49,545 nucleotides of DNA, from NCBI GenBank assembly GCA_020433455.1, contig JAGRCP010000142.1, positions 1-49,545 of the forward strand. The letters run 5' to 3'. Shown here one piece after another: positions 26,212 through 35,392 of the stretch. Both the position numbers and the translations under genes were made by a program. Source of the stretch: Caldilineaceae bacterium. Lineage in GTDB: Bacteria > Chloroflexota > Anaerolineae > Caldilineales > Caldilineaceae. The notes under the pieces are model-generated. The model ran no database searches. It saw nothing but the letters and a program-made list of their open reading frames with translations, and had not been told where the DNA came from. Every line of letters begins with the position of its first letter. The first letter of the stretch is position 1.

Positions 26212-29190
26212 ATGCCGGCGCAACCCTTCACATCGGCAAATCGCCGACAACTGCAAGCAGCACTGCTGGACGCCTATCCGACGCTCCAGGCGTTGACGCG
26301 CCTCGTTGCGGTAGAGTTGGACGAAAACCTGGAACGTCTGGCTCCTATCCAGGGCAATACGCTGGACCATATCGTCGATGAATTCGTCAATGCCTATTGC
26401 ACGGACAGCGGGCGTATCCAGCGGTTGCTGGCGGCTGCACGGAAGGGAAACCCCCAACATGCCGGCCTGGCGGCCCTGGCCGAGGCTTGGCAGGGGATCG
26501 CCTTTAATCTGACTCCCCCTTGCCCTTATCCGGGTATGACCGCATTTAATTCCCAGGACAACGCGCGCTTCTTTGGCAGAGAAGAGGAAACCGAGGCAAT
26601 CATCCAGCGGCTGCGGCTCCACCCGCTGCTGGTCGTTATCGGACCGTCGGGCAGCGGCAAGTCATCGCTGCTCCAGGCCGGAGTGGTTCCGCGCCTGCAA
26701 GCGAGTACGCTCTTCGGCCAGGACCCCTGGCGCATCCATACATTACGTCCCGGAGATCCCTTGCCTCCCCGCCGACAAGCCGGGCCAGGCAAAGACCTGC
26801 TGCTCATTGATCAATATGAGGAACTATTTACCCTGCTCGCGCCGGATGAGGCGCGCGCCTATCAAGCTGAATTGGCCGGACGCGTGAGTCGGCCCAACCA
26901 GTGGATATTGCCGGCCGTGCGGGCCGACTTCTACGGCAAGCTCATGGGCGCGCCGCTATGGGCGGAGATGGAGCCTCATCTTTTCAACCTGCCGCCGCTG
27001 AGTCGGGAAAACCTGGTTGCGGCCATCGTCAAGCCGGCGGCGGCTGTAGGCGTGACGATCGCGCCCGAACTGACGGAACGATTGGCGGCTGACGCGGCAG
27101 ACGAGCCGGGTGCGCTGCCTTTCCTGCAGGAAACGCTGGTTCTGCTCTGGGAGAAGGTCAAAGGCAAGCGGCTGTCTTTGCAGGCCTATACCGAATTAAC
27201 CCGGGGGAATGCCCAGGGCAACGCAATCCAACTGGCCATGGCCCAACGGGGCGAGCAGCTCTACAATAACCTGTCGCCCCAACAACAGGTTGCGGCCCGG
27301 CGGATATTCCTGCGCCTAATCCAGTTCTCAGATGAAGGTCGGCCTACGCGTCGCCCCGCTCCCCGCGCGGCGCTGTCTTCCCTCCAGGATCAACCCGCTA
27401 CCACCGACAGTACGCTGGCGGAATTGATCCATGGTCGCCTATTGGTCGCTTACGGGCAGAAGGCGCAGGAGCAGGTAGAGTTGGCCCATGAAGCATTAAT
27501 TCAAGGCTGGCCGCGCCTGGCAGATTGGCAAAAAGAGTATGCAACAGCAGAATTGGCCCGTCGCCGTTTAGAGAATAAGCGTCAGGAATGGGTGCGTCTG
27601 GGGCAGGGCGAAGGCGGGCTGCTGGACCGTATGGAATTGAAGGATGCACAGGCGTGGTTGGCCAGTCCAGACGCGGACGCGGTGGGTGTCACTGCTGAGT
27701 TAGAACGCTTTATCCAAACCAGCGGTCAATTCGTCAATCCGGGCTTTCACCTCGCCGGCTCTCTCCTATTAGGCCTGGCCTCGCTAAGCGTAGTCGGTTT
27801 GGCGCTTCTGGCCTTTATGGGCTTGCGCGTGACCGGTCTGCCCTGGCCGCAAAAGTGGGCCCTCTCTGCATTACCGATCCTCGTCCTGAGTGCAGCTGCT
27901 CTTTATGGGTTGCTGCGCCTGCGAGCAGACCCATATCTCCCCCAACGTTGGTCCTACCACGTAGCTGGTTCCCGCATCCGGCGCGGTGCGATTTTGTTCA
28001 CGGCTGCGGGCGCCCTTGCGCTGACGGGCTGGTTTCAAGTTAACACCATGGCCGCAGTCAGCCAGTGCAATGCTGTCGGTTTTCAAATCGGCATGCCCGG
28101 CATCAGAAATATGGGCGTCTCGGCCCCGGGACTGGACCCGTTGGGCGTCAGCCTATTTACCCAGACTATCAACACAGAAACTGCGGGGCAGGTGATCGCC
28201 CGCGCTGACTTTCCGCCCCGCTGCAATCGCTTGTTGGAGTACTTAGTCACGCTGACGCGTGTGCAGCGGGCGGGGAGTGACGAAGTGGCTTACACGGCTG
28301 TAATTGACGGACTAAGCGCCGGCGTGGTCGCAGCGCCGGTGATCAATGTCGTGGCGGTGGAAGCATGCAGCAATTTCCGTTTTCTGGGGCTCAAAGTTAT
28401 ACAAACGCTTAGCTATCCCACGCCGCGGCTGCGTGATGACGTAAGCCTGCCTGCGCCCAAAGGCTGTGCGGCATGGCTCGCCAATCAGGAGGGCTATGCG
28501 GCCGCACAGCAAAAGAATTACGCTGAAGCCATTCGCCAATATGAGCATGCATTGGCGCTGAGCGCGGACGAAGGCGCCGACTATGCGTTAGCGCGCCAGA
28601 ACCTGGGCCTTGCGCTGCTGGAAGCAGGTCGGCTGGAAGAAGCGCGTGAGGAATTGGCTCGAGCCGTAACATTGACCGAGAAACGTTATGAGCCCGCCCT
28701 CATCAATTATGCACGGGTCTGTTATCGACTGGGCGATTGGGCGTGCGCGACTGAAACAAACCTGACCCTCATCGCGTCCACCACGGACAGGGAGGCGTTG
28801 GCCGAAGCGTACAACAATCTGGCCGTCGTCTATCGCAGCCAGGGTCTTTACGCTGATGCGTTCGCGGCATTGCAGGAAGGTGATGCGTATGTGGACGCGC
28901 CCAACGATTCCAATGCCTATGCGCTGGCGAAGAACCGGGGCATTACCCTCTATCTCAGCGGAGACAAGGCCAAGGCCCGCACCACACTGGAAGAGGCACG
29001 ACAGCACGGAAGCAGATATGAAGAAGAGATTGTCTACTACCTAACCCAAATTGCGTTGGCTGAAGGAGATGAACCGGCGTGCAGCCTGTTAGACGCCTAC
29101 CTGAGCCTGCCTCCCGGCAATCTCTTTCAGGAGGAAGAGCGGCGGGCGGACATGCGCGCGCGGCAGCAGCGTGAAGGGTGCAATCCGTGA
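26212..29190 (+). CDS. EAD1-nSTAND1 NTPase with membrane helices and C-terminal TPR repeats
   Basis: The protein has 992 residues. An EAD1-like domain occupies ~5-95 (LQAALLDAYPTLQALTRLVAVEL). The junction CPYPGMTAFNSQDNARFFGRE introduces an nSTAND1 NTPase with Walker A GPSGSGKSS (144-152), Walker B DLLLIDQYEE (195-204) and the STAND helical part (PGALPFLQETLVLLWE). About three membrane helices follow (~511-535, 546-565, 591-610). A loop of ~140 residues and 4-5 TPR-like repeats (~750-960, such as AEAYNNLAVVYRSQGLYADAF) end the protein. The N- and C-terminal domains are probably separated by the membrane. It starts 72 bp after the EAD1-trypsin gene. Confidence 0.85.
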   Translation: MPAQPFTSANRRQLQAALLDAYPTLQALTRLVAVELDENLERLAPIQGNTLDHIVDEFVNAYCTDSGRIQRLLAAARKGNPQHAGLAALAEAWQGIAFNLTPPCPYPGMTAFNSQDNARFFGREEETEAIIQRLRLHPLLVVIGPSGSGKSSLLQAGVVPRLQASTLFGQDPWRIHTLRPGDPLPPRRQAGPGKDLLLIDQYEELFTLLAPDEARAYQAELAGRVSRPNQWILPAVRADFYGKLMGAPLWAEMEPHLFNLPPLSRENLVAAIVKPAAAVGVTIAPELTERLAADAADEPGALPFLQETLVLLWEKVKGKRLSLQAYTELTRGNAQGNAIQLAMAQRGEQLYNNLSPQQQVAARRIFLRLIQFSDEGRPTRRPAPRAALSSLQDQPATTDSTLAELIHGRLLVAYGQKAQEQVELAHEALIQGWPRLADWQKEYATAELARRRLENKRQEWVRLGQGEGGLLDRMELKDAQAWLASPDADAVGVTAELERFIQTSGQFVNPGFHLAGSLLLGLASLSVVGLALLAFMGLRVTGLPWPQKWALSALPILVLSAAALYGLLRLRADPYLPQRWSYHVAGSRIRRGAILFTAAGALALTGWFQVNTMAAVSQCNAVGFQIGMPGIRNMGVSAPGLDPLGVSLFTQTINTETAGQVIARADFPPRCNRLLEYLVTLTRVQRAGSDEVAYTAVIDGLSAGVVAAPVINVVAVEACSNFRFLGLKVIQTLSYPTPRLRDDVSLPAPKGCAAWLANQEGYAAAQQKNYAEAIRQYEHALALSADEGADYALARQNLGLALLEAGRLEEAREELARAVTLTEKRYEPALINYARVCYRLGDWACATETNLTLIASTTDREALAEAYNNLAVVYRSQGLYADAFAALQEGDAYVDAPNDSNAYALAKNRGITLYLSGDKAKARTTLEEARQHGSRYEEEIVYYLTQIALAEGDEPACSLLDAYLSLPPGNLFQEEERRADMRARQQREGCNP

Positions 29191-29248
29191 GTTACCTGAC
29201 ACAATCCCGTGTCAGTGAAGCATATCGCGCACAGGAAGGAGCGTACCG

Positions 29249-29752
29249 ATGACATGCTGTAGCCGTATCAACCATCCAAACGATTGGTTCTGCTCAGGAC
29301 GGGTCTTACTTGGCCTCTCGCCACGACCGGCATGTAGTCAATCTGGCGTCAGAACGCCGGCAGGAACCGGCGCCCCAGGCGGAACCGATATTCCATCCGG
29401 CCAGGGCGGAGGCGGCGGCACGGAAATGCCGCTCCCCCCGTGGTTGGAGACATTGGAAGCGCGCATAGAAGAATACTATCAGGCCGACGGCATGGAGGCG
29501 ATTCCGCCGGAATTACTCAATGCCTACAGCCAGGGTCTTTATGCCGAAGGATTTATGAAAGACGCGCTGGACGCCGCGGACTTTCAAGCCACGCTTCTCC
29601 CGGCGGAGTCGGGCTCGCTGTTACAGCGCAACACCCAGCTGCGCTATGACTTGCGCCAGGCTATGGGAACCCTGAACACATCCATCCCGTCGGAAGAACT
29701 CTCCAACTGGCAGCAGCGCATGGAAGCGATCCTGATCGATGCAGCAGGGTAA
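29249..29752 (+). CDS. Small unknown protein downstream of the EAD genes
   Basis: The protein has 167 residues and starts at ATG 29249 with AGGAAGGAG 8-17 nt upstream, a strong ribosome site. The first ~60 residues are odd (Cys-rich start, then a Pro/Gly/Thr-rich linker). The rest (LPPWLETLEARIEEYYQADG onward) is helical and acidic. The N-terminus looks like a frameshifted lipoprotein signal, since a Cys-containing segment RPACSQSG precedes the linker, but this is speculative. It lies 58 bp after the STAND gene and may be its third operon member. I do not recognise the family. Confidence 0.55.
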   Translation: MTCCSRINHPNDWFCSGRVLLGLSPRPACSQSGVRTPAGTGAPGGTDIPSGQGGGGGTEMPLPPWLETLEARIEEYYQADGMEAIPPELLNAYSQGLYAEGFMKDALDAADFQATLLPAESGSLLQRNTQLRYDLRQAMGTLNTSIPSEELSNWQQRMEAILIDAAG

Positions 29753-29822
29753 CATTGCGTATTGGGGCGAAGGAGATGAGGCGCTGTTCGGGTTTACTTG
29801 ACGGCATCCCCAGCACAGCCCC

Positions 29823-29874
29823 CTGTAGGGCGCATCTCGCCATCAGCAGGCAGGTGGTAAGATGCGCCCTACAG
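29823..29874. repeat. 15-bp perfect inverted repeat in the 240-bp gap before vapC
   Basis: CTGTAGGGCGCATCT (29823-29837) and its exact complement (29860-29874) enclose 22 nt. The words GTAGGGCGCATC and GATGCGCCCTAC are reminiscent of short palindromic dispersed repeats. The fold would lie beyond the end of the EAD operon and beyond the 3' end of vapC, so it may also stop transcription. No T-tract is seen. Confidence 0.65.
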
Positions 29875-29992
29875 AGGGTTCTTATGCGCCGGACGGAGAC
29901 AGCCCCTGCTTCGGCTCATCAAAGCGCAGGCTCACAAACGCGTTAATCAGCGCCACGAAGGCAGTACCAGGACCGCAGGTAAGACGGACGAA

Positions 29993-30418
29993 TCAGGCCT
30001 GATTTTCCCAGGGATTTATGATGGATACATCGCTTGCAACAAAATCGCTTTCATTTCTTGTGACGACGATCAAATTATGTGTGTGCGCCACAGCAGCGAT
30101 TAAGCCGTCAATTGCAACCATTGGGGAGTCGGTTCTTTCCGCCTTTGCCTGGATCGTTCCCCAGTTCTCCGCCACAGCTAAGTCGATTGGATAGATTCTT
30201 CTCCGATAATCTTCCAAAAGCGTATTTAGCCATTCGGCCAATCGATTTTTCTTTTTTGAGTCAGGGAGTTTTGTTATCCCCTTTCGTATTTCCCCTATCG
30301 TGATCACAGATAAATACAGCCGTTCATCCGGCGTATGATCGAGCCAGTCAATCACGTTCCCATCCGGCTTGAGCCTGACCAGTTCCGAAAGGACGCATGT
30401 ATCCAATAGATAATTCAC
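29993..30418 (-). CDS. vapC: PIN-domain toxin (VapC/FitB type)
   Basis: This 141-residue PIN ribonuclease has acidic residues at LLDTCVLSEL (Asp6), SVITIGEIRKG (Glu in the third beta/alpha unit), VAIDGLIAA and RNESDF, the usual four-acid site that binds Mg. Targets of such toxins are tRNA or rRNA. The start ATG overlaps the antitoxin stop by 4 nt, as normal for type II toxin-antitoxin pairs. The family length is typical (~130-145). It is very likely functional. Confidence 0.92.
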   Translation of the reverse strand: MNYLLDTCVLSELVRLKPDGNVIDWLDHTPDERLYLSVITIGEIRKGITKLPDSKKKNRLAEWLNTLLEDYRRRIYPIDLAVAENWGTIQAKAERTDSPMVAIDGLIAAVAHTHNLIVVTRNESDFVASDVSIINPWENQA

Positions 30419-30666
30419 AACTCAACACTCCGTGGGCCATCTTTTTGCCGTTCAAAATCAACATCCTCATCGAGCTTGGGAATGCTCAACAGGAACTCTT
30501 TCAGCGTCGGCTTTTCTGACGTGATTCTCGCGTATTCTTCGGTTGATACGATCACCACCGCATCCTGTCCATGACGAGTGACAAATTGCGGTCCGATTTT
30601 CAATGCGTTTTCAACAACTTGACTGAATTTTGCCTTGGCATCCTGTAACTTCCACGCTTTATTCAT
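30415..30666 (-). CDS. Phd/YefM-type antitoxin of the VapC toxin
   Basis: The protein has 83 residues. The pattern WKLQDAKAKFSQVVENAL followed by VVIVSTEEYARI is the Phd/YefM DNA-binding fold, and the C-terminal ~30 residues (DVDFERQKDGP) are the disordered toxin-binding tail. It has a strong ribosome site, AAAGGAGCAGGGG, before ATG 30666 (minus strand). It represses its own operon together with VapC. A candidate operator lies at 30710-30724. Confidence 0.92.
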   Translation of the reverse strand: MNKAWKLQDAKAKFSQVVENALKIGPQFVTRHGQDAVVIVSTEEYARITSEKPTLKEFLLSIPKLDEDVDFERQKDGPRSVEL

Positions 30667-30709
30667 AGTCCCCTGCTCCTTTTCACACTAGCGAAGTCTG
30701 CCCAATCAT

Positions 30710-30724
30710 ACTAGTCAGTCTAGT
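30710..30724. promoter_or_regulatory. Candidate operator of the toxin-antitoxin pair
   Basis: ACTAG-TCAGT-CTAGT is an inverted repeat 44 bp upstream of the antitoxin start, where Phd/YefM proteins bind to repress their own operon. The assignment rests on position and symmetry only. Confidence 0.35.
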
Positions 30725-30784
30725 CCAATCAGCATGGTAAGTCCATCCCCATTTCAGGCAGATCACCGCTTCCCGACAGCAATC

Positions 30785-30825
30785 GGCCGGGGATAGCCGA
30801 ATCAGGGACTTGGCTATCCCCGGCC
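30785..30825 (-). terminator. Strong hairpin beyond the alpha-xylosidase gene
   Basis: GGCCGGGGATAGCC (30785-30798) pairs perfectly with GGCTATCCCCGGCC (30812-30825), with a 13-nt loop. It lies 105 bp beyond the stop of the minus-strand alpha-xylosidase gene and would be its transcript end. No U-run follows on that strand, so termination or RNA stabilisation are both possible. Confidence 0.5.
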
Positions 30826-30929
30826 TGTGGGCCTATTATTTACGCCTCAATGCAGTAGCGACCCGCGCCGCCCAGCACACTTCGGCGTGAATACCACGGT
30901 GGAAATTAGAGCCTTCTACCCGGAATTCA

Positions 30930-33254
30930 TCAGGAAGGGAGCTGAACAGAGAGACGATTGCTGTCGATCGAAGGCGTGATCAAGACGCCCTGTTCGGTCG
31001 TGCGGCTGTCGCCGCCGTCCACCGCAGCCGCGTCCGTCGCCCCGCGCAGCAATACCTGCCAGGGCTTGGTTCCATTCTCCGCCCGAATGTCCAACGTGTT
31101 GCCGTCCCGGCGCACGTGCAGCGTGACAGCCGCGTCGCCGGCCAGGGTGGGCACAACGGCAGACGCAGACACGCCGTCGGCCAGGTCGAAAACGTGGAAC
31201 GTCACGTTGTCGGCCAGGTCGTAATCGGGGCGCGTATCGTCGGCCCCCACGGGAATAATGCTGTTGGGGCGCGCCCAGAGAGGCAGGCTGAAAAAGTCGT
31301 AGGATTCCCGCCGCCAGCCGCCGCCTTCCACCGTTTCGCCGGTGAGGAAGTGGGTCCAGCACCCTTTGGGCAGATAGTAATCGACCGAGTTGTCATAGCG
31401 AAAAACCGGCGCGACCAGCAGAGAGTCCCCCAGCATATACTGGCGATCCAGCGTGTCACAGGCGGGGTCATCGGGAAATTCCAGAAGCATAGCCCGCATG
31501 ACGGGCAGGCCCAGCTGATGCGCCTCCACAGCCGCGCCGTAGAGGTAGGGCATCAGGCGACATTTGAGCCGGGTGAAGTAGCGCAGTACGTCCACGGCCT
31601 CATCGTCGAAGAGCCAGGGCACGCGATAGGAAGTGCTGCCGTGCAGCCGACTGTGGGAAGAGAGTAAACCAAACGCGCACCAGCGCTTGTAAACCTCGGC
31701 CGGCGCGGTTTGCTCAAAGCCGCCGATATCGTGACTCCAGAAGCCGAAGCCGGACAGGGATAGGGAGAGGCCGCCGCGCAGGCTCTCGGCCATAGATTCG
31801 AAGGTGGCGGTACAATCGCCCCCCCAATGAACGGGGAATTGCTGACCGCCGGCCGTGGCGGAACGGGCAAAGACAACCGCTTCACCGGGCCCGCGCTCCT
31901 CCAGCAGCATCTGAAAAACGGTCTGGTTGTATAGCTGGGCGTAATAGTTATGCATCTTCACCGGGTCCGAGCCGTCATGGTAGACCACATCGGTGGGAAT
32001 GCGCTCGCCAAAGTCAGTTTTGAACGAATCCACGCCCATCTTCAGCAGATCGCGCAGCTTATCCTGAAACCAACGGCAGGCCGCGGGATTGGTGAAATCG
32101 ACCAGCCCCATGCCCGCCTGCCAGCGATCCCACTGCCAGACGTCGCCGTTGGGCTTTTGCACCAGATAGCCCTGAGCCATCCCCTCATCAAAAAGAGCGG
32201 AGCGTTGCGCGATGTAGGGATTGATCCAGACGCAGATGTGCAGACCCCGCGCCTTGAGGCGCCGGAGCATGCCCTCGGGGTCAGAAAAAGCCGCCAGGTC
32301 CCATTGGAGGTCAGTCCAGTGGAATTCCTTCATCCAGAAGCAATCAAAGTGAAAGACGTGAAGCGGGATATCGCGGTCGGCCATGCCCTGGACAAAGCTG
32401 GTGACGGTCTCCTCATCATAATTGGTGGTGAAGGAGGTGGAGAGCCACAAGCCGAATGACCAGGCCGGTGGCAGGGCCGGACGACCGGTCAGGGCCGTAT
32501 AGCGGGTGAGCACATCTTTGGGCGTAGGGCCATTGATGATGAAATAGTCCAGAGTTTCGCCCGGGACGCTAAACTGGACGCGCGCCACCTTTTCTGAGGC
32601 GACTTCCAATGAGACCAGTTCCGGATGGTTGATGAAGACGCCATACCCTCGATTGGTCAGGTAAAAGGGGATGTTCTTGTAGGCCTGCTCACTGCTGGTG
32701 CCGCCGTCCTCGTTCCACAGATCAACCGTTTGGCCGTTTTTGACAAAAGGCGTAAAGCGCTCGCCCAAACCGTACACATATTCGCCCACGCCCAGATCGA
32801 GCTGCTCATGGATGTAGCGACCGGCAGGCGTGTCAACGTAGCCCATACCGCGCCAGTTGCTGCGGGTCAGAAGCCGGGAGCCGTCCAAATAATCGACACG
32901 CCAATCGTCGCCCTTGTCCACGCGTACGGTCAGATCGCCGCTGGTGAGCGCGGCAAAATCCGCCTCGTCTATGATGCGCAAGTCGGGAGTCGCCTGGGCA
33001 TTGAGTTGAAAATCAGGCCCTAACACTCGCTGCCCTTTGAAATGCTGCATCTGCACGCGAACCACGTCCGGCATGGGCGACGAAAAGCGCACGGTCAGCA
33101 AGCCGATGTTGAGGACATCGCCCCGGTGGGTAATGCGCTTGGTGGTTCCGTAGACGGTAAGCGCGTCAGCCTCGACCTCCACATCGTGAACGTGGACGGG
33201 AAAGTGAGGCGTCACATCCGCGCGGAAATGCCAATAACCATCCGTAAATTTCAT
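30930..33254 (-). CDS. yicI: GH31 alpha-xylosidase (YicI type)
   Basis: I chose ATG 33254 (774 residues; E. coli YicI has 772), preceded by AAGGA. Upstream in-frame codons are the hairpin repeat, not protein. It starts MKFTDGYWHFR, typical of YicI. Catalytic nucleophile Asp414 lies in FKTDFGERIPTDVV and acid/base Asp480 in PVHWGGDC, matching Asp416 and Asp482 of YicI. Other family blocks are GFGFWSHDIGGFE and LLSSHSRLHGS. It cleaves alpha-1,6-xylosyl units from isoprimeverose or xyloglucan oligosaccharides in the cytosol. It is the last gene of the ABC-transporter operon, so the sugars are imported first. Confidence 0.95.
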   Translation of the reverse strand: MKFTDGYWHFRADVTPHFPVHVHDVEVEADALTVYGTTKRITHRGDVLNIGLLTVRFSSPMPDVVRVQMQHFKGQRVLGPDFQLNAQATPDLRIIDEADFAALTSGDLTVRVDKGDDWRVDYLDGSRLLTRSNWRGMGYVDTPAGRYIHEQLDLGVGEYVYGLGERFTPFVKNGQTVDLWNEDGGTSSEQAYKNIPFYLTNRGYGVFINHPELVSLEVASEKVARVQFSVPGETLDYFIINGPTPKDVLTRYTALTGRPALPPAWSFGLWLSTSFTTNYDEETVTSFVQGMADRDIPLHVFHFDCFWMKEFHWTDLQWDLAAFSDPEGMLRRLKARGLHICVWINPYIAQRSALFDEGMAQGYLVQKPNGDVWQWDRWQAGMGLVDFTNPAACRWFQDKLRDLLKMGVDSFKTDFGERIPTDVVYHDGSDPVKMHNYYAQLYNQTVFQMLLEERGPGEAVVFARSATAGGQQFPVHWGGDCTATFESMAESLRGGLSLSLSGFGFWSHDIGGFEQTAPAEVYKRWCAFGLLSSHSRLHGSTSYRVPWLFDDEAVDVLRYFTRLKCRLMPYLYGAAVEAHQLGLPVMRAMLLEFPDDPACDTLDRQYMLGDSLLVAPVFRYDNSVDYYLPKGCWTHFLTGETVEGGGWRRESYDFFSLPLWARPNSIIPVGADDTRPDYDLADNVTFHVFDLADGVSASAVVPTLAGDAAVTLHVRRDGNTLDIRAENGTKPWQVLLRGATDAAAVDGGDSRTTEQGVLITPSIDSNRLSVQLPS

Positions 33255-33323
33255 AAACGAATTCCTTATCGATTCTGGATCAAGCAAATCCACAGGACCG
33301 GCAGAGGCATGATGAGTGACTCG

Positions 33324-33383
33324 TGATGCGTAAATATTTGATGCGTGACCCGTGATTCGCACGCATCAAATATTCGCGCATCA
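33324..33383. repeat. 24-bp hairpin of heptamer-like words before yicI
   Basis: Arms 33324-33347 and 33360-33383 pair with 2 mismatches around a 12-nt loop. The words TGACTCG, TGATGCG, TGACCCG and TGATTCG recur at 7-bp steps. It sits between the permease and alpha-xylosidase genes and would form a strong RNA hairpin inside the operon. It resembles three other elements at 35321, 40331 and 41876. Confidence 0.75.
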
Positions 33384-33418
33384 CAAACCAGACCACATGG
33401 ATTCCTCAAAAATCCTGA

Positions 33419-34285
33419 TTACTTGGACGCGCCGGACATGACGCCTTTGGTCAAGGTACGCTGGAAGAGCATGAAGAAGATAAACGCAGGCAATACGCCC
33501 AGAAAAGCCGCAGCGCTCTGGGTGGTGATGACCATCCCCCGCTCTCCCCGGGCCAGGGCCATGGCAATGGGCACCGTCTGGTTGGAGTTGGAGATCAGGA
33601 AGATCAGGGGCAGGAAGAAGTCGTTCCAGGTCCAGATGAAGAAAAAGACAAAGAGCACGGAAAGGGTCGGCCAGCTCAGGGGAATGATGATTCGGTAGAG
33701 CAATTGCAGCTTATTGCAGCCGTCCAGCCGGGCGGACTCCAGAACATCCGGGTTGAAGGAGCGAAAGACGGAGGTGAGCAGATAAGTGCCAAACGCGGTG
33801 TGGAGCGCCGACGAAATCAGAATGATGCTGAGGCGCGTGTTATATAAGTCAATCTGGTTAAAGAGATAGTAGAGCGGGTAGGCCAGGGATTCAGGCGGCA
33901 GTGCGATGGCCATCAAAAAGAACATGAGGAAGAAGGTGCGGCCGCGTATTTTCCCGATCCCCAAAGCAAAGGCATTGAAGAGGGAGAGGCCTACGGCCAA
34001 TAGCGCCGTTGTGCTGCTGATGAACAGGCTATTGATCAGCTTGGTGGTGTAGTCCGTAAGCGACCAGGTGGTGCGGATTGCCTCCAGATCAAAGCTGCCG
34101 GGCAGGCTAAAAGGGCCGTTAGCCAGGTATTCGGCTTCCGTTTTGAACGAGTTGATGGTGATCATGAAAAACGGAAAAAGCATGATGAGCAGAAAAATCA
34201 GCAGCAGCACGAGCGTTCCGTATCTTGCGATCAGATCAGAGCCGCTTTTTTTGGTTGAAAATCCTGATGATGTGTTGGCGCTCAT
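33419..34285 (-). CDS. Carbohydrate ABC transporter permease (MalG type)
   Basis: This 288-residue inner-membrane protein has about six helices. The EAA-like loop reads FRSFNPDVLESARLDGCNKLQLLYRIIIPLSWP, where the ATPase docks. It pairs with the other permease, whose gene ends 3 nt upstream. No ATP-binding subunit is encoded nearby; a shared MsmK/MalK-type ATPase must serve it, as is common in such operons. The substrate is inferred to be xyloglucan-derived oligosaccharides from the alpha-xylosidase next to it. Confidence 0.9.
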   Translation of the reverse strand: MSANTSSGFSTKKSGSDLIARYGTLVLLLIFLLIMLFPFFMITINSFKTEAEYLANGPFSLPGSFDLEAIRTTWSLTDYTTKLINSLFISSTTALLAVGLSLFNAFALGIGKIRGRTFFLMFFLMAIALPPESLAYPLYYLFNQIDLYNTRLSIILISSALHTAFGTYLLTSVFRSFNPDVLESARLDGCNKLQLLYRIIIPLSWPTLSVLFVFFFIWTWNDFFLPLIFLISNSNQTVPIAMALARGERGMVITTQSAAAFLGVLPAFIFFMLFQRTLTKGVMSGASK

Positions 34286-34288
34286 CTG

Positions 34289-35227
34289 CTAATCCTCCTG
34301 TCCGCTTTGCGCTCTGACGAAAAAATAGGTCATCAAAAGCACGATTGACGTTAGAACGGTGGCCATGGTGGCGCCATAGCCCACATTTGAGATCTCGAAG
34401 AAGTTCTTCCAGGCAAAGTAGGAGGCCACGGTGGTGGCGTTACCCGGTCCGCCGCTGGTCATGGCGTAGATAGGGCCGAAGGTCTTCAAGGCGGCAATGG
34501 TCGTGGTCAGCACGACCACGGCGATCTCCGGACGAATCATGTGTACGGTGATGTAGAACATCTGCTGGAACCAGTTGGCGCCGTCCATTTTGGCGGCTTC
34601 ATAGACCTGGGGATCCACTCGCTGCAGGCCGGACATGAAGATCACCAACGGATAGCCAATCTGGAGCCAGACCAGCATCAACATCACCGAGGGCAGGGCC
34701 GTTCTGGCATTGCCCAGCCAATTCTGAGTCCAACCTTCCAGCCCGACGGCGGTCAACAAGGAGTTCAACACGCCCCAATCGGGCTGGAAAATCCATTTCC
34801 AGACGATGGCGGCCACAACAACCGGTACGATTTGGGGCAGGTAATAGCCGGCCCGCAAGAAGGCGGCCCAGCCGACGCCCAGCCTTTGACTGACAAAATC
34901 AAACAGAATCACCGCCAACAAGAGACCGATGATGGTCGGCAGGACGGTCATAGCGAGGATGAGGAGCAGGTTGTTCTTGAAGGAGGCCCAAAAGACGGCA
35001 TCCCCCATGGCCCGCTGATAATTGGCCAGGCCAATCCACTCGGGCGCGCCGATTCCCTGCCACTTGGTAAAGCTGATCGCAATATTGGATACAAAGGGCA
35101 GAATAATCAACACCAGAAAGAAAACAATGCCGGGAACCAGAAACCAGGCGTACCCGGAATCCTTGTAGGATTGGGTCTGCTTCGATTGAGACTGGTTTCC
35201 GCCGGACAGAAACATTCCTTGAGCCAT
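34289..35227 (-). CDS. Carbohydrate ABC transporter permease (MalF/UgpA type)
   Basis: This 312-residue protein has six helices after a ~30-residue cytosolic N-terminus rich in Gln and Ser. The docking loop reads LQRVDPQVYEAAKMDGANWFQQMFYITVHMIRPE. Family landmarks WKWIFQPDWG and MTSGGPGNATTVASYF are present. It is translated with the second permease (3-nt gap). It starts 165 bp downstream of the binding-protein stop, the gap holding a hairpin. Confidence 0.92.
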   Translation of the reverse strand: MAQGMFLSGGNQSQSKQTQSYKDSGYAWFLVPGIVFFLVLIILPFVSNIAISFTKWQGIGAPEWIGLANYQRAMGDAVFWASFKNNLLLILAMTVLPTIIGLLLAVILFDFVSQRLGVGWAAFLRAGYYLPQIVPVVVAAIVWKWIFQPDWGVLNSLLTAVGLEGWTQNWLGNARTALPSVMLMLVWLQIGYPLVIFMSGLQRVDPQVYEAAKMDGANWFQQMFYITVHMIRPEIAVVVLTTTIAALKTFGPIYAMTSGGPGNATTVASYFAWKNFFEISNVGYGATMATVLTSIVLLMTYFFVRAQSGQED

Positions 35228-35320
35228 AGCTTATCTCTCCCGGGAGGGCGAAGCGGCAGACAAAGCGCAGCCCCGCCCTCCCTGTTTTTTTCGATATCAG
35301 CCGGATATCATGCGATTGGC

Positions 35321-35378
35321 GGCTGGTTGATTCGTGACAGGACGCATAACGATTCAACCAGTCACAAATCAACCAGCC
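35321..35378. repeat. 18-bp near-perfect hairpin between binding protein and permease genes
   Basis: GGCTGGTTGATTCGTGAC (35321-35338) pairs with 35361-35378 with one mismatch. The loop contains GGACGCATAACG. Such a hairpin after a binding-protein gene usually lowers permease expression relative to the abundant binding protein. It also looks like part of the dispersed hairpin family in this genome. Confidence 0.7.
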
Positions 35379-35392
35379 ATGCACCGCCCTGC

